Below, in pieces: positions 10,074 through 19,009 of a stretch of DNA of 64,000 bases. Origin of the DNA: Nissabacter sp. SGAir0207 (GTDB taxonomy: Bacteria > Pseudomonadota > Gammaproteobacteria > Enterobacterales > Enterobacteriaceae); contig NZ_CP028035.1 of assembly GCF_005491205.1 (NCBI RefSeq), positions 3,472,001 to 3,536,000 on the forward strand. Reading direction: 5' to 3'. Each line of letters begins with the position of its first letter. Position 1 is the first letter of the stretch. The position numbers and the translations under genes were made by a program. The notes beneath the pieces were generated by a model. It worked only from the letters and a program-made list of their open reading frames with translations, made no database searches and was not told the origin of the DNA.

Positions 10074-10351
10074 ATTCTGACGTACTGACCGTTTCTACCG
10101 TTAACTCCCAGGATCAGGTGACTCAAAAGCCCCTGCGTGATTCGGTTAAACAAGCACTGAAGAACTATTTCGCTCAACTGAATGGTCAGGACGTGAATGA
10201 CCTGTATGAGCTGGTATTGGCTGAAGTTGAACAGCCCCTGTTGGACATGGTGATGCAATACACCCGTGGCAACCAGACCCGTGCAGCCCTGATGATGGGC
10301 ATCAACCGCGGCACCCTGCGCAAAAAATTGAAAAAATATGGCATGAACTGA
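10055..10351 (+). CDS. fis: DNA-binding protein Fis
   Basis: Nucleoid-associated factor for inversion stimulation, controlling rRNA promoters and DNA topology. The 98-residue length and sequence ([34 protein letters not shown], and the C-terminal helix-turn-helix [20 protein letters not shown]) are those of enterobacterial Fis. Translated from the dusB mRNA with an overlapping start; terminator follows at 10380. Confidence 0.99.
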
Positions 10352-10379
10352 TCCCTGATCGGTTAATTGCCTGATTTAG

Positions 10380-10416
10380 AAGGCGTCACTCGGCATGGAG
10401 TGACGCCTTTTTTATT
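10380..10416 (+). terminator. Terminator of dusB-fis operon
   Basis: Twelve-base-pair perfect stem AAGGCGTCACTC / GAGTGACGCCTT (10380-10391, 10398-10409), 6-base loop, followed by a T-run. Confidence 0.92.
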
Positions 10417-10507
10417 GCCTCTTTTTTCGCCAGTCACATTTGCTCACCGATTGCCCGAAAAGCACGCTTTTTCTTCATTTTCGCCCCGTTATCTTTACCA
10501 AACGCCA

Positions 10508-10516
10508 TGATATACT
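10508..10516 (+). promoter_or_regulatory. Candidate extended -10 promoter of lpxP-like gene
   Basis: TGATATACT at 10508-10516 is an extended -10 (TGN-TATACT) in the otherwise gene-free 10417-10713 region. It would give a leader of roughly 190 bases ahead of the acyltransferase start. No clear -35. Long 5' leaders are common for cold-inducible mRNAs, which would suit an LpxP-type gene, but this is inference. Confidence 0.4.
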
Positions 10517-10713
10517 CCGCCGCAAAAGTCGCCTCGCTCGCTAAACACCTTCCACGTCGGTTTACCTCGCGATCTCCGCTTTTGTGTAAAGATTGTGTCA
10601 CTTCGAGCCTATTTTCAAACGATTGCTGACCTCCAGTGTCTACACCCACGTACCGCTAACGAGTCACCTCTTTATGCGTTACGCCCCCTTTCCAATGCAT
10701 AATGAGTTGTGAC

Positions 10714-11634
10714 ATGAAAAACCCGCAAAAATTTTCCCGCGCCCTGCTGCACCCACGTTACTGGACGACCTGGTTTGGGCTGGGCGTGCTGTTCCTGCTG
10801 GTGCAACTTCCCTACCCGCTGTTGCACCGTCTGGGCATCTGGATGGGCCGCACCTCGATGCGCTTTTTGAAGCGCCGCGTCTCCATCACCCGCCGCAACC
10901 TGCAACTCTGCTTCCCAGAGATGTGCCCGGAGCTGCTGGAGCGCAAAGTAGTCAGCAACTTTGAGTCACTCGGCATGGGGCTGATTGAGACTGGCATGGC
11001 ATGGTTCTGGTCCGATCGCCGCGTCAAACGCTGGTTCAACGTCAACGGCCTGCACAACCTGAAGAGCGCACAGCAAGACCAGCGCGGCGTGCTAGTGATT
11101 GGCATCCACTTTATGTCACTGGAGTTGGGCGGCCGGGCGATGGGCCTCTGCCAGCCGATGATGGCGATGTACCGCCCGCACAATAACAAGGCGATGGAAG
11201 TGGCGCAGACCTGGGGCCGTATGCGCTCTAACAAGGCGATGCTGGATCGCAAAGACCTGCGCGGCATGGTGCACGCCCTCAAGCGCGGCGAAGCGGTATG
11301 GTTCGCGCCGGATCAGGACTACGGCCCGCGTGGCAGCGTGTTTGCGCCGCTGTTCGCCGTTGATCAGGCCGCCACCACCAGCGGCACCTTTATGCTGGCG
11401 CGTCTAGCGAAGCCAGCGCTGGTGCCGGTGGTGCTGGTGCGCCGCGAGGATGGGCGCGGCTATGAGCTGCTGATCCAGCCAGCGTTGCAGGACTACCCGA
11501 TGGATGACGAGCTGGCCGCCGCTGCCTACATGAACCGCATTGTGGAGCGCGAAATCATGCGCGCGCCGGAGCAGTACATGTGGCTGCATCGCCGCTTCAA
11601 AACCCGCCCGGCGGGCACGCCTTCGCTCTACTGA
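10714..11634 (+). CDS. lpxP: LpxP-type lipid A acyltransferase
   Basis: Transfers a secondary acyl chain (palmitoleate in LpxP, laurate in LpxL) to Kdo2-lipid IVA at the inner membrane. The 306-residue protein has an N-terminal membrane anchor (WFGLGVLFLLVQLPYPLL) and the HX4E catalytic motif HFMSLELGGR, plus YRPHNNKAMEVAQ, FAPDQDYGPRGS and the C-terminal YMWLHRRFKTRP. Several segments (LCQPMMAMYRPHNN, GEAVWFAPDQDYG) resemble LpxP more than LpxL, but others (VFAPLFAVDQAATTSGTFMLAR) are LpxL-like, so the acyl specificity is not certain. The ATG at 10714 gives the standard N-terminus (MKNPQKFSRALLHPRYW); an ATG at 10702 is also in frame. Confidence 0.85.
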   Translation: MKNPQKFSRALLHPRYWTTWFGLGVLFLLVQLPYPLLHRLGIWMGRTSMRFLKRRVSITRRNLQLCFPEMCPELLERKVVSNFESLGMGLIETGMAWFWSDRRVKRWFNVNGLHNLKSAQQDQRGVLVIGIHFMSLELGGRAMGLCQPMMAMYRPHNNKAMEVAQTWGRMRSNKAMLDRKDLRGMVHALKRGEAVWFAPDQDYGPRGSVFAPLFAVDQAATTSGTFMLARLAKPALVPVVLVRREDGRGYELLIQPALQDYPMDDELAAAAYMNRIVEREIMRAPEQYMWLHRRFKTRPAGTPSLY

Positions 11635-11847
11635 CGTGATTTTCCTCTCCCGGCCGCCCGGCCGGGAGATAATTCCGCCCCGTTATCACATGCTTAATCC
11701 ACAACTTTTAGCGCCTTTCGCTATAATTTTCCTTCTGATGCAGATAATCACCTGCAAAATCATCTCCGCCCCACGCCTTTCCACCCGGTTCCATTTATAA
11801 AATTATTTATTCAATTGCTTGATAAAACTCACATTTATCCATGTTGA

Positions 11848-11863
11848 TGTGACCCGCCCCACA
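11848..11863 (+). promoter_or_regulatory. CRP-like half-conserved site upstream of aapJ
   Basis: TGTGA-N6-CCACA, one mismatch from the CRP consensus TGTGA-N6-TCACA. It lies 150 bp upstream of the sigma-54 promoter; CRP can interfere with sigma-54 promoters, but a role here is speculative. Confidence 0.3.
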
Positions 11864-11906
11864 AAACGCATCTTTTTGCGCCATTAAGCGCCACAAACCT
11901 CCCCAT

Positions 11907-11923
11907 TGCACCCTTTTGGTGCT
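11907..11923 (+). promoter_or_regulatory. NtrC (GlnG) binding site
   Basis: TGCACC-CTTTT-GGTGCT matches the NtrC palindrome TGCACC-N5-GGTGCA with one mismatch. It lies about 75 bp upstream of the -24 element, the normal distance for an NtrC enhancer. Confidence 0.8.
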
Positions 11924-11995
11924 ATAGATTTGCTCAGGTGAATGAATGTTTTCACCTCATCCATCACCATCATTGATTTATAAGCACTTTCAAAG

Positions 11996-12012
11996 TTGGC
12001 ATTCCCTTTGCT
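11996..12012 (+). promoter_or_regulatory. Sigma-54 promoter of aapJQMP
   Basis: TTGGCATTCCCTTTGCT: GG at 11998-11999 and GC at 12010-12011 separated by exactly 10 bases, the invariant -24/-12 spacing, with TGGCA and TTTGCT contexts. It gives a leader of about 80 bases to the aapJ ATG. With the NtrC site upstream, this predicts induction under nitrogen limitation; E. coli yhdW is known as an Ntr-activated gene. Confidence 0.85.
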
Positions 12013-12105
12013 AATTCCCTTGCGGGGTCTCTCCCGCGAACAAAGAGGGTGCACCAGGGTGTGCCAATAACGAAAACTCACCGACACTGCCTCACAGGAC
12101 GCTTT

Positions 12106-13131
12106 ATGAAAAAAATGATGCTTTCCACACTCATTGCCGCTGCCTCCCTCTTTGCGGCAGCCAACACGGCGCAGGCGGGCGCCACGCTGGACGCCGTGCA
12201 GAAAAAGGGCTTCATTCAATGCGGCATCAGTGACGGCCTGCCGGGCTTCTCCTACGCCGACGCCAGCGGCAAGTTCTCCGGGCTGGATGTCGATCTCTGC
12301 CGTGGCGTGGCCGCGGCGGTGTTCGGCGACGCCAATAAGGTGAAGTACACCCCGCTCACCGCGAAAGAGCGTTTCACCGCGCTGCAATCCGGTGAGGTGG
12401 ACATCCTGTCGCGCAACACCACCTGGACCTCCTCCCGCGACGGCGGCATGGGCATGATCTTCGCTGGCGTCAACTACTATGACGGCATCGGCTTCCTGAC
12501 CCACCAGAAGGCCGGGCTGAAGAGCGCCAAGGAGCTGGATGGCGCCACCGTCTGCATCCAGGCGGGCACCGACACCGAACTGAACGTGGCGGACTTCTTC
12601 AAGGCCAATAACATGCAGTTCACACCGGTCACCTTTGACCGCTCCGACGAGAGTGCCAAGGCGCTGGACTCCGGCCGCTGCGACACCCTGGCTTCGGATC
12701 AGTCACAGCTCTACGCCCTGCGCATCAAGCTCGGCAAGCCGGATGAGTTCATCGTGCTGCCAGAGGTGATCTCGAAAGAGCCGCTCGGGCCGGTGGTGCG
12801 CCGTGGTGATGAGGATTGGCTGGCGATCGTGCGCTGGACGCTGTTCGCGATGCTGAACGCCGAGGAGATGGGCGTCACCTCCGCCAACGTTGACCAGATG
12901 GCCGCCAACCCGAAAACCCCGGACATGGCGCACCTGCTGGGCAAAGAGGGCAGCTATGGCAAGGATTTGAAACTGCCGAACGACTGGGCGGTGAAGATCG
13001 TCAAGCAGGTCGGCAACTATGGCGAAGTGTTTGAGCGCAACGTCGGGATGGGCAGCGAGCTGAAGATCAAGCGCGGCCTGAACGCCCTATGGAACCAGGG
13101 CGGCATCCAGTACGCACCGGCGGTACGTTAA
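12106..13131 (+). CDS. aapJ: General L-amino acid ABC transporter, periplasmic binding protein
   Basis: Captures polar and other L-amino acids in the periplasm for the AapQMP importer (YhdW in E. coli). The 341-residue protein starts with a Sec signal (MKKMMLSTLIAAASLFAAANTAQA, cut before GATLD) and continues with family-3 binding-protein motifs: FIQCGISDGLPGFSYAD, SGLDVDLCRGVAAAVFGD, LSRNTTWT, VCIQAGTDTELN. The ATG at 12106 is chosen because the signal peptide begins there and ACAGGA precedes it; the frame is open upstream. A GC-rich hairpin follows in the gap to aapQ. Confidence 0.95.
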   Translation: MKKMMLSTLIAAASLFAAANTAQAGATLDAVQKKGFIQCGISDGLPGFSYADASGKFSGLDVDLCRGVAAAVFGDANKVKYTPLTAKERFTALQSGEVDILSRNTTWTSSRDGGMGMIFAGVNYYDGIGFLTHQKAGLKSAKELDGATVCIQAGTDTELNVADFFKANNMQFTPVTFDRSDESAKALDSGRCDTLASDQSQLYALRIKLGKPDEFIVLPEVISKEPLGPVVRRGDEDWLAIVRWTLFAMLNAEEMGVTSANVDQMAANPKTPDMAHLLGKEGSYGKDLKLPNDWAVKIVKQVGNYGEVFERNVGMGSELKIKRGLNALWNQGGIQYAPAVR

Positions 13132-13138
13132 TCTTGTT

Positions 13139-13159
13139 GCCCCGGCGGCTTGCCGGGGC
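13139..13159 (+). other. Intercistronic hairpin aapJ-aapQ
   Basis: Eight-base-pair perfect stem GCCCCGGC / GCCGGGGC with a 5-base loop between binding-protein and permease genes. There is no T-run. Such hairpins commonly protect the upstream binding-protein mRNA from 3' decay so that it is made in excess over the permease; that role is inferred. Confidence 0.6.
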
Positions 13160-13191
13160 GCAGCGTCAGCTTTTGCTCTGAGGTTCCTGTT

Positions 13192-14370
13192 ATGTCGCAA
13201 CGCCCAACCGGAAAAGGCGGCTTCTCGCTGACCAACCCAGCGGTTCGCGCCTGGATCTACCAACTCATCGCGGTGGCCTTGCTGCTCGCCTGTGGCGGCT
13301 ATCTTCTGCACAATACGCTGGTCAACCTCTCCACCCGAGGCATCACCTCCGGGTTCGCTTTCCTGAACAACAGCGCTGGCTTCGGCGTGATCCAGCACCT
13401 GATTGACTACGAACAAGGCGACACCTATGGCCGCCTGTTCATTGTCGGCCTGCTGAACACCCTGCTGGTGTCAGTGCTCTGCATCCTGTTCGCCTCCATC
13501 CTCGGCTTTGTCGTCGGGCTGGGGCGGCTGTCCGACAACTGGCTGATCCGCAAGCTCTCCACGGTCTACGTCGAGATCTTCCGCAATATCCCGCCGCTGT
13601 TGCAGATCTTCTTCTGGTACTTCGCGGTGCTGCGCAACCTGCCCGGCCCACGCCAGAGTCTGGATGCCTTCGGCGTCATCTTTATGAGCAACCGCGGCCT
13701 CTACCTCCCCTCGCCGTCGGCGGGTGAAGGGATGGCGGCGGCGCTGGTGGCGCTGCTGCTGGCGGTGGCGGCGATTGCCGCACTGGCGCGCTACAACCAC
13801 TTCCGCCAGGTGCACACTGGCCGGGTGTGGCGCATCTGGCCGTGGGCGCTGCTACTGCTGCTGGGCCTGCCACTGGCTGCCCACCTGCTGTTTGGCGCGG
13901 CGCTGCACTGGGAGCTGCCGGTGCTGCGCGGCTTCAACTTCCGCGGCGGCATGGTGCTGATCCCGGAACTGGCGGCGCTGACGGTGGCGCTGTCGGTCTA
14001 CACCTCGGCCTTTATCGCCGAGGTGATCCGCTCCGGCATCCAGTCGGTGCCAAGCGGCCAGCATGAGGCGGCGCGCTCCCTCGGGCTGCCCAACCCCGTG
14101 ACGCTGCGCCAGGTGGTGCTGCCGCAGGCGCTGCGGGTGATCATCCCGCCGCTCACCAGCCAGTACCTCAATGTGGTGAAGAACTCCTCGCTGGCGGCGG
14201 CCATCGGCTACCCGGACATGGTGTCGCTGTTTGCCGGTACGGTGCTCAACCAGACCGGGCAGGCGATTGAAACCATCGCCATGACCATGTCGGTCTACCT
14301 GATTATCAGCCTGCTGATCTCGTTGCTGATGAACCTCTACAACCGGCGCATTGCGCTGGTCGAGCGCTAG
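13192..14370 (+). CDS. aapQ: General L-amino acid ABC transporter permease AapQ
   Basis: Inner-membrane permease (YhdX homologue), 392 residues from the ATG at 13192 (MSQRPTGKGGFSLTNPAVRAW), which fits the family N-terminus better than the in-frame ATG at 13150. About eight membrane segments. The ABC-permease coupling motif is EAARSLGLPNPVTLRQVVLPQALRV, and the HisM-type core (FIVGLLNTLLVSVLCILFAS) is present. It has the large central insertion typical of AapQ compared with shorter polar amino-acid permeases. aapM starts 8 bp downstream. Confidence 0.94.
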   Translation: MSQRPTGKGGFSLTNPAVRAWIYQLIAVALLLACGGYLLHNTLVNLSTRGITSGFAFLNNSAGFGVIQHLIDYEQGDTYGRLFIVGLLNTLLVSVLCILFASILGFVVGLGRLSDNWLIRKLSTVYVEIFRNIPPLLQIFFWYFAVLRNLPGPRQSLDAFGVIFMSNRGLYLPSPSAGEGMAAALVALLLAVAAIAALARYNHFRQVHTGRVWRIWPWALLLLLGLPLAAHLLFGAALHWELPVLRGFNFRGGMVLIPELAALTVALSVYTSAFIAEVIRSGIQSVPSGQHEAARSLGLPNPVTLRQVVLPQALRVIIPPLTSQYLNVVKNSSLAAAIGYPDMVSLFAGTVLNQTGQAIETIAMTMSVYLIISLLISLLMNLYNRRIALVER

Positions 14371-14378
14371 GAGCTGCC

Positions 14379-15488
14379 ATGACCATGACCCTTCCCCCCT
14401 CCTCCCACAGCGCCGCGCCGCCCTCCGGCCCGGTCGGCCGCATGGTGCTGTGGGCGCGCCGCAACCTGTTCTCCAGCCTGTTCAACAGCCTGCTGACGCT
14501 GCTCTGCCTCTACCTGCTGTGGCTGGTGCTGCCGCCGCTGCTGAACTGGGCGATCTTTCAGGCCAACTGGATTGGCGACAGCCGCGCCGACTGCACGCGT
14601 GAGGGGGCCTGCTGGGTCTTCATCCACGCGCGCTTCGGCCAGTTCATGTATGGCCTCTACCCGGCTGACCAGCGCTGGCGCATCAACGTCGCGTTGCTGA
14701 TCGGCTTGGTCACCATTGGGCTGATGTTCTGGCGCGGGATGCCACGCCGTGGGCGCTACATCGCCTGCTGGGCGGTGGTCTACCCGCTGCTGGTCTGGGC
14801 GCTGCTGTATGGCGGCTTTTTCGGCCTGCCGCGCGTCGAGACGCGCCAGTGGGGCGGCCTGACGCTGACGCTGATCATCGCCTCGGTAGGCATCGCTGGC
14901 GCGCTGCCGCTCGGCATCCTGCTGGCGCTGGGACGCCGCTCGCGGCTGCCGATCGTGCGCGTGCTCTCCATCTGCTTCATTGAGTTTTGGCGCGGCGTGC
15001 CGCTGATCACCGTGCTGTTTATGTCCTCGGTGATGCTGCCGCTGTTCCTGCCGGAGGGCACCAGCATCGACAAACTGCTGCGCGCGCTGGTCGGCGTGAT
15101 CCTGTTCCAGTCCGCCTATGTGGCAGAGGTGGTGCGCGGCGGCCTTCAGGCGCTGCCGAAGGGGCAGTATGAGGCGGCCGAGTCACTGGCGCTGGGCTAC
15201 TGGAAAACCCAGGGGCTGGTGATCCTGCCGCAGGCGCTGAAGATGGTGATCCCCGGCTTGGTGAATACCATCATTGCCCTGTTCAAGGACACCAGTCTGG
15301 TGATCATCATCGGCCTGTTTGATCTGTTCAGTAGCGTGCAGCAGGCAACCGTTGACCCGGCCTGGCTCGGGATGTCCACCGAGGGCTATGTCTTCGCCGC
15401 GCTGGTCTATTGGATTTTCTGTTTCAGCATGTCGCGCTACAGCCAGCATCTGGAGAGGCGCTTTCACACCGGACGTTCCAACCACTGA
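14379..15488 (+). CDS. aapM: General L-amino acid ABC transporter permease AapM
   Basis: Second permease subunit (YhdY homologue), 369 residues, with multiple membrane segments. The conserved EAA coupling loop is EAAESLALGYWKTQGLVILPQALK. The C-terminal half (LTLTLIIASVGIAGALPLGILLALGRRS) is the polar amino-acid permease core. GAGCTGCC precedes the ATG at 14379, eight bases after the aapQ stop; aapP follows eight bases after the stop, indicating one operon. Confidence 0.94.
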   Translation: MTMTLPPSSHSAAPPSGPVGRMVLWARRNLFSSLFNSLLTLLCLYLLWLVLPPLLNWAIFQANWIGDSRADCTREGACWVFIHARFGQFMYGLYPADQRWRINVALLIGLVTIGLMFWRGMPRRGRYIACWAVVYPLLVWALLYGGFFGLPRVETRQWGGLTLTLIIASVGIAGALPLGILLALGRRSRLPIVRVLSICFIEFWRGVPLITVLFMSSVMLPLFLPEGTSIDKLLRALVGVILFQSAYVAEVVRGGLQALPKGQYEAAESLALGYWKTQGLVILPQALKMVIPGLVNTIIALFKDTSLVIIIGLFDLFSSVQQATVDPAWLGMSTEGYVFAALVYWIFCFSMSRYSQHLERRFHTGRSNH

Positions 15489-15496
15489 GGTAAACC

Positions 15497-16258
15497 ATGA
15501 GCGACCATCAGGTTAATGACGATAAACAGATGATGATTACGCTGGAAGCGGTCAACAAGTGGTACGGACAGTTCCACGTGCTTAAGGACATCAATTTGCG
15601 GGTGCGGCAGGGCGAGCGCATCGTGCTGTGCGGCCCCTCCGGCTCCGGCAAGTCCACTACCATTCGCTGCATCAACCACCTTGAGGAGCACCAGCAGGGG
15701 CGTATCGTGGTGGATGGCATCGAGTTGAATGACGATCTGCGCAACATTGAGAAGGTGCGTACCGAGGTGGGCATGGTGTTCCAACACTTCAACCTCTTCC
15801 CGCACCTGACGGTGTTGCAGAACTGCACCCTCGCGCCGACCTGGGTGCGCAAGATGCCGAAAAAAGAGGCGGAGGAGTTGGCGATGCACTACCTGAAGCG
15901 GGTGCGCATCGCGGAACATGCGCACAAATATCCCGGCCAGATCTCCGGCGGCCAGCAGCAGCGGGTGGCGATCGCCCGCTCGCTCTGCATGAAGCCCAAG
16001 ATCATGCTGTTTGATGAGCCGACCTCGGCGCTGGATCCGGAGATGGTGAAGGAGGTGCTGGATACCATGATTGGGCTGGCGCAGGATGGCATGACCATGC
16101 TGTGCGTCACCCATGAGATGGGCTTCGCCCGCACCGTTGCCGACCGGGTGATCTTTATGGATCGCGGTGAGATCGTCGAGCAGGCGCCGCCGCAAGAGTT
16201 CTTCTCCAACCCCACCTCACCGCGCACCCGCGAGTTTCTGGCGCAGGTGATCCACTGA
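15497..16258 (+). CDS. aapP: General L-amino acid ABC transporter ATPase AapP
   Basis: ATP-binding subunit (YhdZ homologue) powering AapJQMP. The 253-residue protein has Walker [10 protein letters not shown] (residues 46-53 region), Q-loop [19 protein letters not shown] signature [14 protein letters not shown], Walker [15 protein letters not shown] and the switch histidine in VTHEMGFA. Start ATG at 15497 with GAGGTAA upstream. Last gene of the operon; a GC-rich hairpin follows. Confidence 0.97.
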   Translation: MSDHQVNDDKQMMITLEAVNKWYGQFHVLKDINLRVRQGERIVLCGPSGSGKSTTIRCINHLEEHQQGRIVVDGIELNDDLRNIEKVRTEVGMVFQHFNLFPHLTVLQNCTLAPTWVRKMPKKEAEELAMHYLKRVRIAEHAHKYPGQISGGQQQRVAIARSLCMKPKIMLFDEPTSALDPEMVKEVLDTMIGLAQDGMTMLCVTHEMGFARTVADRVIFMDRGEIVEQAPPQEFFSNPTSPRTREFLAQVIH

Positions 16259-16263
16259 TGGCG

Positions 16264-16287
16264 GGCCGGGCCACCCACGGCCCGGCC
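16264..16287. terminator. GC-rich hairpin between convergent genes
   Basis: Perfect 9-bp stem GGCCGGGCC / GGCCCGGCC with a 6-base loop between the aapP stop and the end of the leftward glycosidase gene. There is no T-run on either side, so termination efficiency is uncertain. Confidence 0.45.
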
Positions 16288-16292
16288 AACCC

Positions 16293-17351
16293 TCATGCCG
16301 TTTCGCGCAACTGGCGCACCAGCGCCATCTCCCGCTCATTGAACGGCGCGCCCTCGGGCGTCAGCACATCGTGGAACCACAGCGCCGGATCGGGCGTGAC
16401 ATCCGGCCACGGCAGCCAGGTCTGCGTCTTGCCCTGCACCAGCCCCCAGTGGTAGCAGCCCACCTGCTGCGCCTTGAACAGCGGCAACTGCTCCTCCATC
16501 ACCCCGCCAACGTGGCGCGCCAGCCACTCGGTGCAGAGCACCGGTCGGCCGAAGGCCATCAGCTTGGTCATCACCGCCAACTGCCCCGGCGTGTCAACGT
16601 AGGCGTGGTAGCTGATGATGTCCGACAGGTGCAGCGCGGCGACGTCAATCGGGTGGTTGAACGCCCGGTGGCAGGCATCACGATCGACGTGCCAGGCGGC
16701 GACGGTCAACGGCTGGCTCGGCAGTTCGTGCCGCGCCCAGCCAAAGATCTGCACCATCAGCGACAGCGCGTAGATCTCCAACCGGGTGTCGTAGAGCGCG
16801 CAGTGGTGGGCATCGCTGAAGATCCCGCCGTTGCCCGGCTCGTTGTAGAGATCCCACGCCTGCACGCGCGCATCGTCCCGGAAGTGGCGCACCACGTCGC
16901 GCACGTAGGCCTCAATGTCCAGCCAGCTATCGGGGTCGAGCACCTTCGCCCGGCCGGGGCTACCGGCTGCCTGGCTGTTGTGCACGCCGGGGCGCGGCGG
17001 TTTCTGCGGCCCGACGAACGGCTCGTCGCCTGAGAAGGCGCAGTCGTCCAGCAGGGTCAGCATCACCCGGATGCCGTGGCTGTCGGCCAGCTGCAGGAAG
17101 CGGTCGATGCGCGCCAGCAGGCCGTCGCGGTCATGCTGCCAGACGGTGAACGGCAGGTTGGTGCGCAGCTGGTTGTAGCCGTAGCGCGCCGCCCAGCCCA
17201 GCTCCTGTTCGATAGTCACCTCATCAAAGGTATCGGCCTGCCACATCTCCAGCCAGTTTACCGCCGTGCGGGGCAGGTAGTTGAATCCGCAGCCCCAGCC
17301 TTGCCGGCGGTGCCACTCTTGCGCTTGTTCAGCGGACCATTGCCTGTACAT
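16293..17351 (-). CDS. Cytoplasmic clan GH-A glycoside hydrolase (cellulase/xylanase-like)
   Basis: Probably cleaves an imported glycoside by the retaining mechanism. The 352-residue TIM-barrel protein has the clan-A acid/base motif WDLYNEPGN (Glu171) and the nucleophile motif PVLCTEWLAR (Glu275), with RTNLPF and GIRVMLTLLDD strands between. There is no signal peptide, so the substrate must enter the cell, most simply through the GPH symporter encoded 8 bp upstream in the same operon. AAGGA precedes the ATG at 17351. Database names such as 1,4-beta-xylanase are common for this subgroup, but the substrate cannot be read from sequence. Last gene of the six-gene leftward unit. Confidence 0.85.
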   Translation of the reverse strand: MYRQWSAEQAQEWHRRQGWGCGFNYLPRTAVNWLEMWQADTFDEVTIEQELGWAARYGYNQLRTNLPFTVWQHDRDGLLARIDRFLQLADSHGIRVMLTLLDDCAFSGDEPFVGPQKPPRPGVHNSQAAGSPGRAKVLDPDSWLDIEAYVRDVVRHFRDDARVQAWDLYNEPGNGGIFSDAHHCALYDTRLEIYALSLMVQIFGWARHELPSQPLTVAAWHVDRDACHRAFNHPIDVAALHLSDIISYHAYVDTPGQLAVMTKLMAFGRPVLCTEWLARHVGGVMEEQLPLFKAQQVGCYHWGLVQGKTQTWLPWPDVTPDPALWFHDVLTPEGAPFNEREMALVRQLRETA

Positions 17352-17359
17352 AACAATCC

Positions 17360-18907
17360 TTATTCCACACGGGAACAGTTAACTTGACCTACTACGCGGC
17401 GCGTTGCCTCGCCGCCCCACACTTCATCGTACTCGTAGCCCGTCAGCTGCTTGATCACCAGCCGGGTCGGCGCATCGCAGTCCTCTGCCTTGCCGCCCAG
17501 TTTGCGGCGGGCAATCTCCTTCAACAGCACCTTGTGCGTTTCACGCGTCAGCTTGAAGGGATAGGTGACGTAGAAACTGATGGCCAGCAGCACCGCGGTG
17601 CCCAGCGTCATCAGGGTAACGATGGCGTAGAGCGCACTTTCAGGCTGTATGCCGTTGCCCTTCACAAAACCCGCCTCCTCCAGCACCATGCCGATAATCA
17701 GGATGGCGATCGCTACCGTGCTCTTGCGCGTCAGCACCATCACGCCAGCGAAAATGCCTTCGCGACGCTGTTGTGTGACCATCTCATCAATATCAGGAAT
17801 AAAACTGTAAATATTCCACGGAATATAGATTAAGCCGGCACGCGCCACCCCGTTTAAAATAAACAGCCCGAAAAAGACCATATCGGGAACCGGGGTTTTG
17901 GTGTAATAGACAATAAACAGGAAGGCCAATACAAAGAATATGGAGCTATACGCCAGCCGCAGCGCCGATGAGGGGGTAAGATTTAATTTGTTAAGTAGCA
18001 TCATAAAAGCATAAGTGCCAGGGATGGCGGCAAATGCGCCGACGCTTGACCATGCAGAAACAGCGGCGGCATCCTTACCCAAACAGTATATCACATAGTA
18101 GGTAAACACCGCGCCAAATACATCCATCGCGGTAAAGGAGGCGATGTAAATAATAATGTGCAGTCGGAAGGCGCGAATGCGGAACGAAGAGATCAGATCC
18201 AGTATCAAATATTTCAGATGGTTGAACAGGCCGCTGCTGCGTTGCACTTCCGCCTTGAACTTATGCTCGGGTTGCACGTCCTTCGCCTCCCAGGTGCAGC
18301 GCCAGGTGGTGAAGACCGCGAGGCAGAACACGCAGGAGAAGATCAGCCCGGTGAGGGTGTAGGTGAAGGGGTTATCCTTGCCGGTGAACTGCATGATCAG
18401 GCCCGGTACGGAGACCGCCAGAAAGCCGCCCAGCTGGGAAAAGATCATGCGCACGCCCGCCAGCCGGCTGCGCTCCTCGTAGCGGTTGGTCATCTCGGCG
18501 GCGAGGGTTTCCCACGGCACCAGCACCATCGCCGACAGCAACTCAATCGAGAGATAGGTGCCGAGGTAATACCAGTAGTTCATGTCCGTCAGCCACAGCA
18601 GCGCATAGAGAAACATCAGCGGGCTGCTCAGCAATAAAAAGAAGCGACGGCGGCCAAATTTCCGGCCCAGCCAGGTGTTACCAAAATTATCGGTGATGTA
18701 ACCCATAATCGGGCTTAATATTGCGTCGATCACGCGGGCGATGGCAAATATTGAACTTGCCTCCAAAACCGTCAGCCCGCAATAGGTGGTGTAGAAGAAT
18801 AACAGCCAGGTGCCGATAATGGCGAAAGCCCCGCCGCCAAACAGGTCAGTCACGCCGTAGCCCATCGCCACGCCATAACCGACCCTGCGCTCAGTAGGTT
18901 TAATCAT
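17360..18907 (-). CDS. GPH-family glycoside/pentoside/hexuronide cation symporter
   Basis: Secondary transporter importing a glycoside or sugar with a cation (MelB/UidB/XynB-like). The 515-residue protein has about 12 membrane segments and the family landmarks: N-terminal GYGVTDLFGGGAFAIIGTWL, DAILSPIMGYITDN with the conserved aspartate, and RFGRRRFFLLLSSP after helix 2. The C-terminal tail (about 50 residues, KVLLKEIARRKLGGKAED) is hydrophilic and long for the family. It sits 102 bp after the last oxidoreductase and 8 bp before the glycosidase, so it is probably the uptake system of the island. Confidence 0.9.
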   Translation of the reverse strand: MIKPTERRVGYGVAMGYGVTDLFGGGAFAIIGTWLLFFYTTYCGLTVLEASSIFAIARVIDAILSPIMGYITDNFGNTWLGRKFGRRRFFLLLSSPLMFLYALLWLTDMNYWYYLGTYLSIELLSAMVLVPWETLAAEMTNRYEERSRLAGVRMIFSQLGGFLAVSVPGLIMQFTGKDNPFTYTLTGLIFSCVFCLAVFTTWRCTWEAKDVQPEHKFKAEVQRSSGLFNHLKYLILDLISSFRIRAFRLHIIIYIASFTAMDVFGAVFTYYVIYCLGKDAAAVSAWSSVGAFAAIPGTYAFMMLLNKLNLTPSSALRLAYSSIFFVLAFLFIVYYTKTPVPDMVFFGLFILNGVARAGLIYIPWNIYSFIPDIDEMVTQQRREGIFAGVMVLTRKSTVAIAILIIGMVLEEAGFVKGNGIQPESALYAIVTLMTLGTAVLLAISFYVTYPFKLTRETHKVLLKEIARRKLGGKAEDCDAPTRLVIKQLTGYEYDEVWGGEATRRVVGQVNCSRVE

Positions 18908-19009
18908 AATAATATTCCAGTGTGTAAGGTCGCTGATTGCCAGATCTATTTGGCTATTTTTATTTATTGCCGGAATCCATAATGATGATTATTTACGTCA
19001 GGATAATAA

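Noticed and set aside
11918..11935. Second sigma-54-like match (GGTGCTATAGATTTGC)
   Set aside because: GG and GC are separated by 12 bases instead of 10, and it overlaps the NtrC site.
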